From Candidatus Rokuibacteriota bacterium (GTDB lineage Bacteria; Methylomirabilota; Methylomirabilia; Rokubacteriales; CSP1-6), in the NCBI GenBank assembly GCA_003220195.1, contig QHRT01000397.1, positions 1-5,648 on the forward strand: 5,648 bases of DNA, in the 5' to 3' direction. Under the pieces are notes generated by a model. That model saw nothing but the letters and a program-made list of their open reading frames with translations, searched no databases and was not told the origin of the DNA. The first letter of the stretch is position 1, and every line of letters starts with the position of its first letter. Below are positions 5,165 through 5,648 of the stretch, one piece after another. The position numbers and the translations under genes were made by a program.

Positions 5165-5533
5165 ATGATCCAGCCGCGCTCGATGCTCGACGTCGCAGAC
5201 AATTCCGGCGCCAAGAGGGTGCAGTGTATCCGCGTGATGGGCGGCGCCAACAAGCGCTACGCGTCGCTCGGGGACACGGTGATCGTCGCCGTCAAGGAGG
5301 CTGCGCCCGACGGGACCGTGAAGAAGGGCGAGGTCGCGCGGGCGGTGGTCGTGCGGACGGTCAAGGAAGTGCGGCGCAAGGACGGTTCGTACATCCGGTT
5401 CGACCGGAACGCGGTCGTGCTCATCAAGCCCGACGAGAATCCGGTGGGGACGCGGATCTTCGGTCCCGTCGCGCGCGAGTTGCGCGAGCGGCAGTTCACC
5501 AAGATCATCTCGCTCGCGCCGGAGGTGATCTGA
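5165..5533 (+). CDS. rplN: 50S ribosomal protein L14
   Basis: L14 lies at the subunit interface, contacts L19 and 16S rRNA, and is the site where the silencing factor RsfS binds in bacteria. The 122-residue product begins MIQPRSMLDVADNSGAKRVQ and carries GGANKRYASLGDTVIVAVKEA, KKGEVARAVVVRT, DGSYIRFDRNAVVLI and GTRIFGPVARELR (residues 95-107), ending SLAPEVI; 122 residues is the usual length. The start is 3 nt after the rpsQ stop with no well-spaced Shine-Dalgarno, implying coupling to rpsQ. The last codons contain the ribosome binding site of rplX, and the TGA stop overlaps the rplX ATG. Confidence 0.98.
   Translation: MIQPRSMLDVADNSGAKRVQCIRVMGGANKRYASLGDTVIVAVKEAAPDGTVKKGEVARAVVVRTVKEVRRKDGSYIRFDRNAVVLIKPDENPVGTRIFGPVARELRERQFTKIISLAPEVI
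5521..5530 (+). promoter_or_regulatory. Extended Shine-Dalgarno sequence for rplX
   Basis: GGAGGTGATC matches ten bases of the complement of the conserved 16S rRNA 3' end and lies with its GGAGG core 7 nt before the rplX ATG. It is embedded in the codons for the conserved Pro-Glu-Val-Ile end of L14. It is the strongest ribosome binding site in the window. Confidence 0.9.
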
Positions 5534-5648
5534 TGGCGCACGTGCGTCGGGGCGATCTGGTCGGCGTCATCGCGGGGAAGGAACGCGGCAAGCGCGGCAA
5601 GATCTTGAGAGTCCTGACCGACAAGGGCCGCGTGATCGTCGAGCGAGT
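5533..5648 (+). CDS. rplX: 50S ribosomal protein L24 (3' end cut at window edge)
   Basis: L24 initiates 50S assembly by binding the 5' region of 23S rRNA and sits near the tunnel exit. The 38 complete codons visible read MAHVRRGDLVGVIAGKERGK and continue RGKILRVLTDKGRVIVER, which is the KOW motif (GDxVxVIxGKxKGKxGKIL) typical of the L24 N-terminus. Full-length L24 is about 100-110 residues, so roughly two thirds lie beyond the window. The ATG shares a base with the rplN stop (TGATG), and an extended ribosome binding site precedes it. Position after rplN is canonical for the spc operon. Confidence 0.96.
   Translation, partial: MAHVRRGDLVGVIAGKERGKRGKILRVLTDKGRVIVER

Overview
The window is a single, tightly packed, all-plus-strand block of ribosomal protein genes: the S10 operon followed without a break by the start of the spc operon. 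The order is rpsJ (5' end cut by the window edge) - rplC - rplD - rplW - rplB - rpsS - rplV - rpsC - rplP - rpmC - rpsQ - rplN - rplX (3' end cut). This is the canonical bacterial order. All genes are called from directly readable family motifs. The DNA is strongly GC-rich and third codon positions are mostly G or C. The protein variants are plainly bacterial, but I cannot fix the phylum by eye. A high-GC soil or subsurface lineage (Methylomirabilota/Rokubacteria, Acidobacteriota or a former deltaproteobacterial group) is a low-confidence guess.

Layout. Bases 1-319 hold rpsJ, lacking only its initiator codon (base 1 can be the G of ATG). Bases 320-471 are the only real intergenic gap. They are filled almost end to end by a 124-bp imperfect palindrome (322-445) whose ends are a perfect 9-bp inverted repeat and whose centre is a tandem GGCGTACGC repeat; it looks like a small palindromic (REP/MITE-like) insertion or a large RNA hairpin. 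From 472 to 5648 the genes run with junctions of -4 to +31 nt. Four of these are stop/start overlaps: TAATG between rplC and rplD, ATGA between rplD and rplW, and TGATG between rpsS and rplV and again between rplN and rplX. A fifth TGATG joins rplP to an 11-codon micro-ORF that bridges to rpmC. This points to one transcript with translational coupling.

The products work together. S10, S19, S3 and S17 belong to the 30S subunit. L3, L4, L23, L2, L22, L16, L29, L14 and L24 belong to the 50S subunit: peptidyl-transferase surroundings (L2, L3, L4, L16), exit tunnel and exit port (L4, L22, L23, L24, L29), and the subunit interface (L14, L2).

Nothing here is a new multi-gene system. The points worth a second look are the palindromic element between rpsJ and rplC with a 41-codon ORF running across it, an L2 lacking the usual N-terminal segment of about 16 residues, an Arg/Pro-rich L22 tail whose DNA encodes a strong GC hairpin, the 11-codon micro-ORF between rplP and rpmC, and a 10-nt perfect Shine-Dalgarno sequence for rplX embedded in the end of rplN. 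I see no tRNA, rRNA, CRISPR array, transposase gene or convincing intrinsic terminator.
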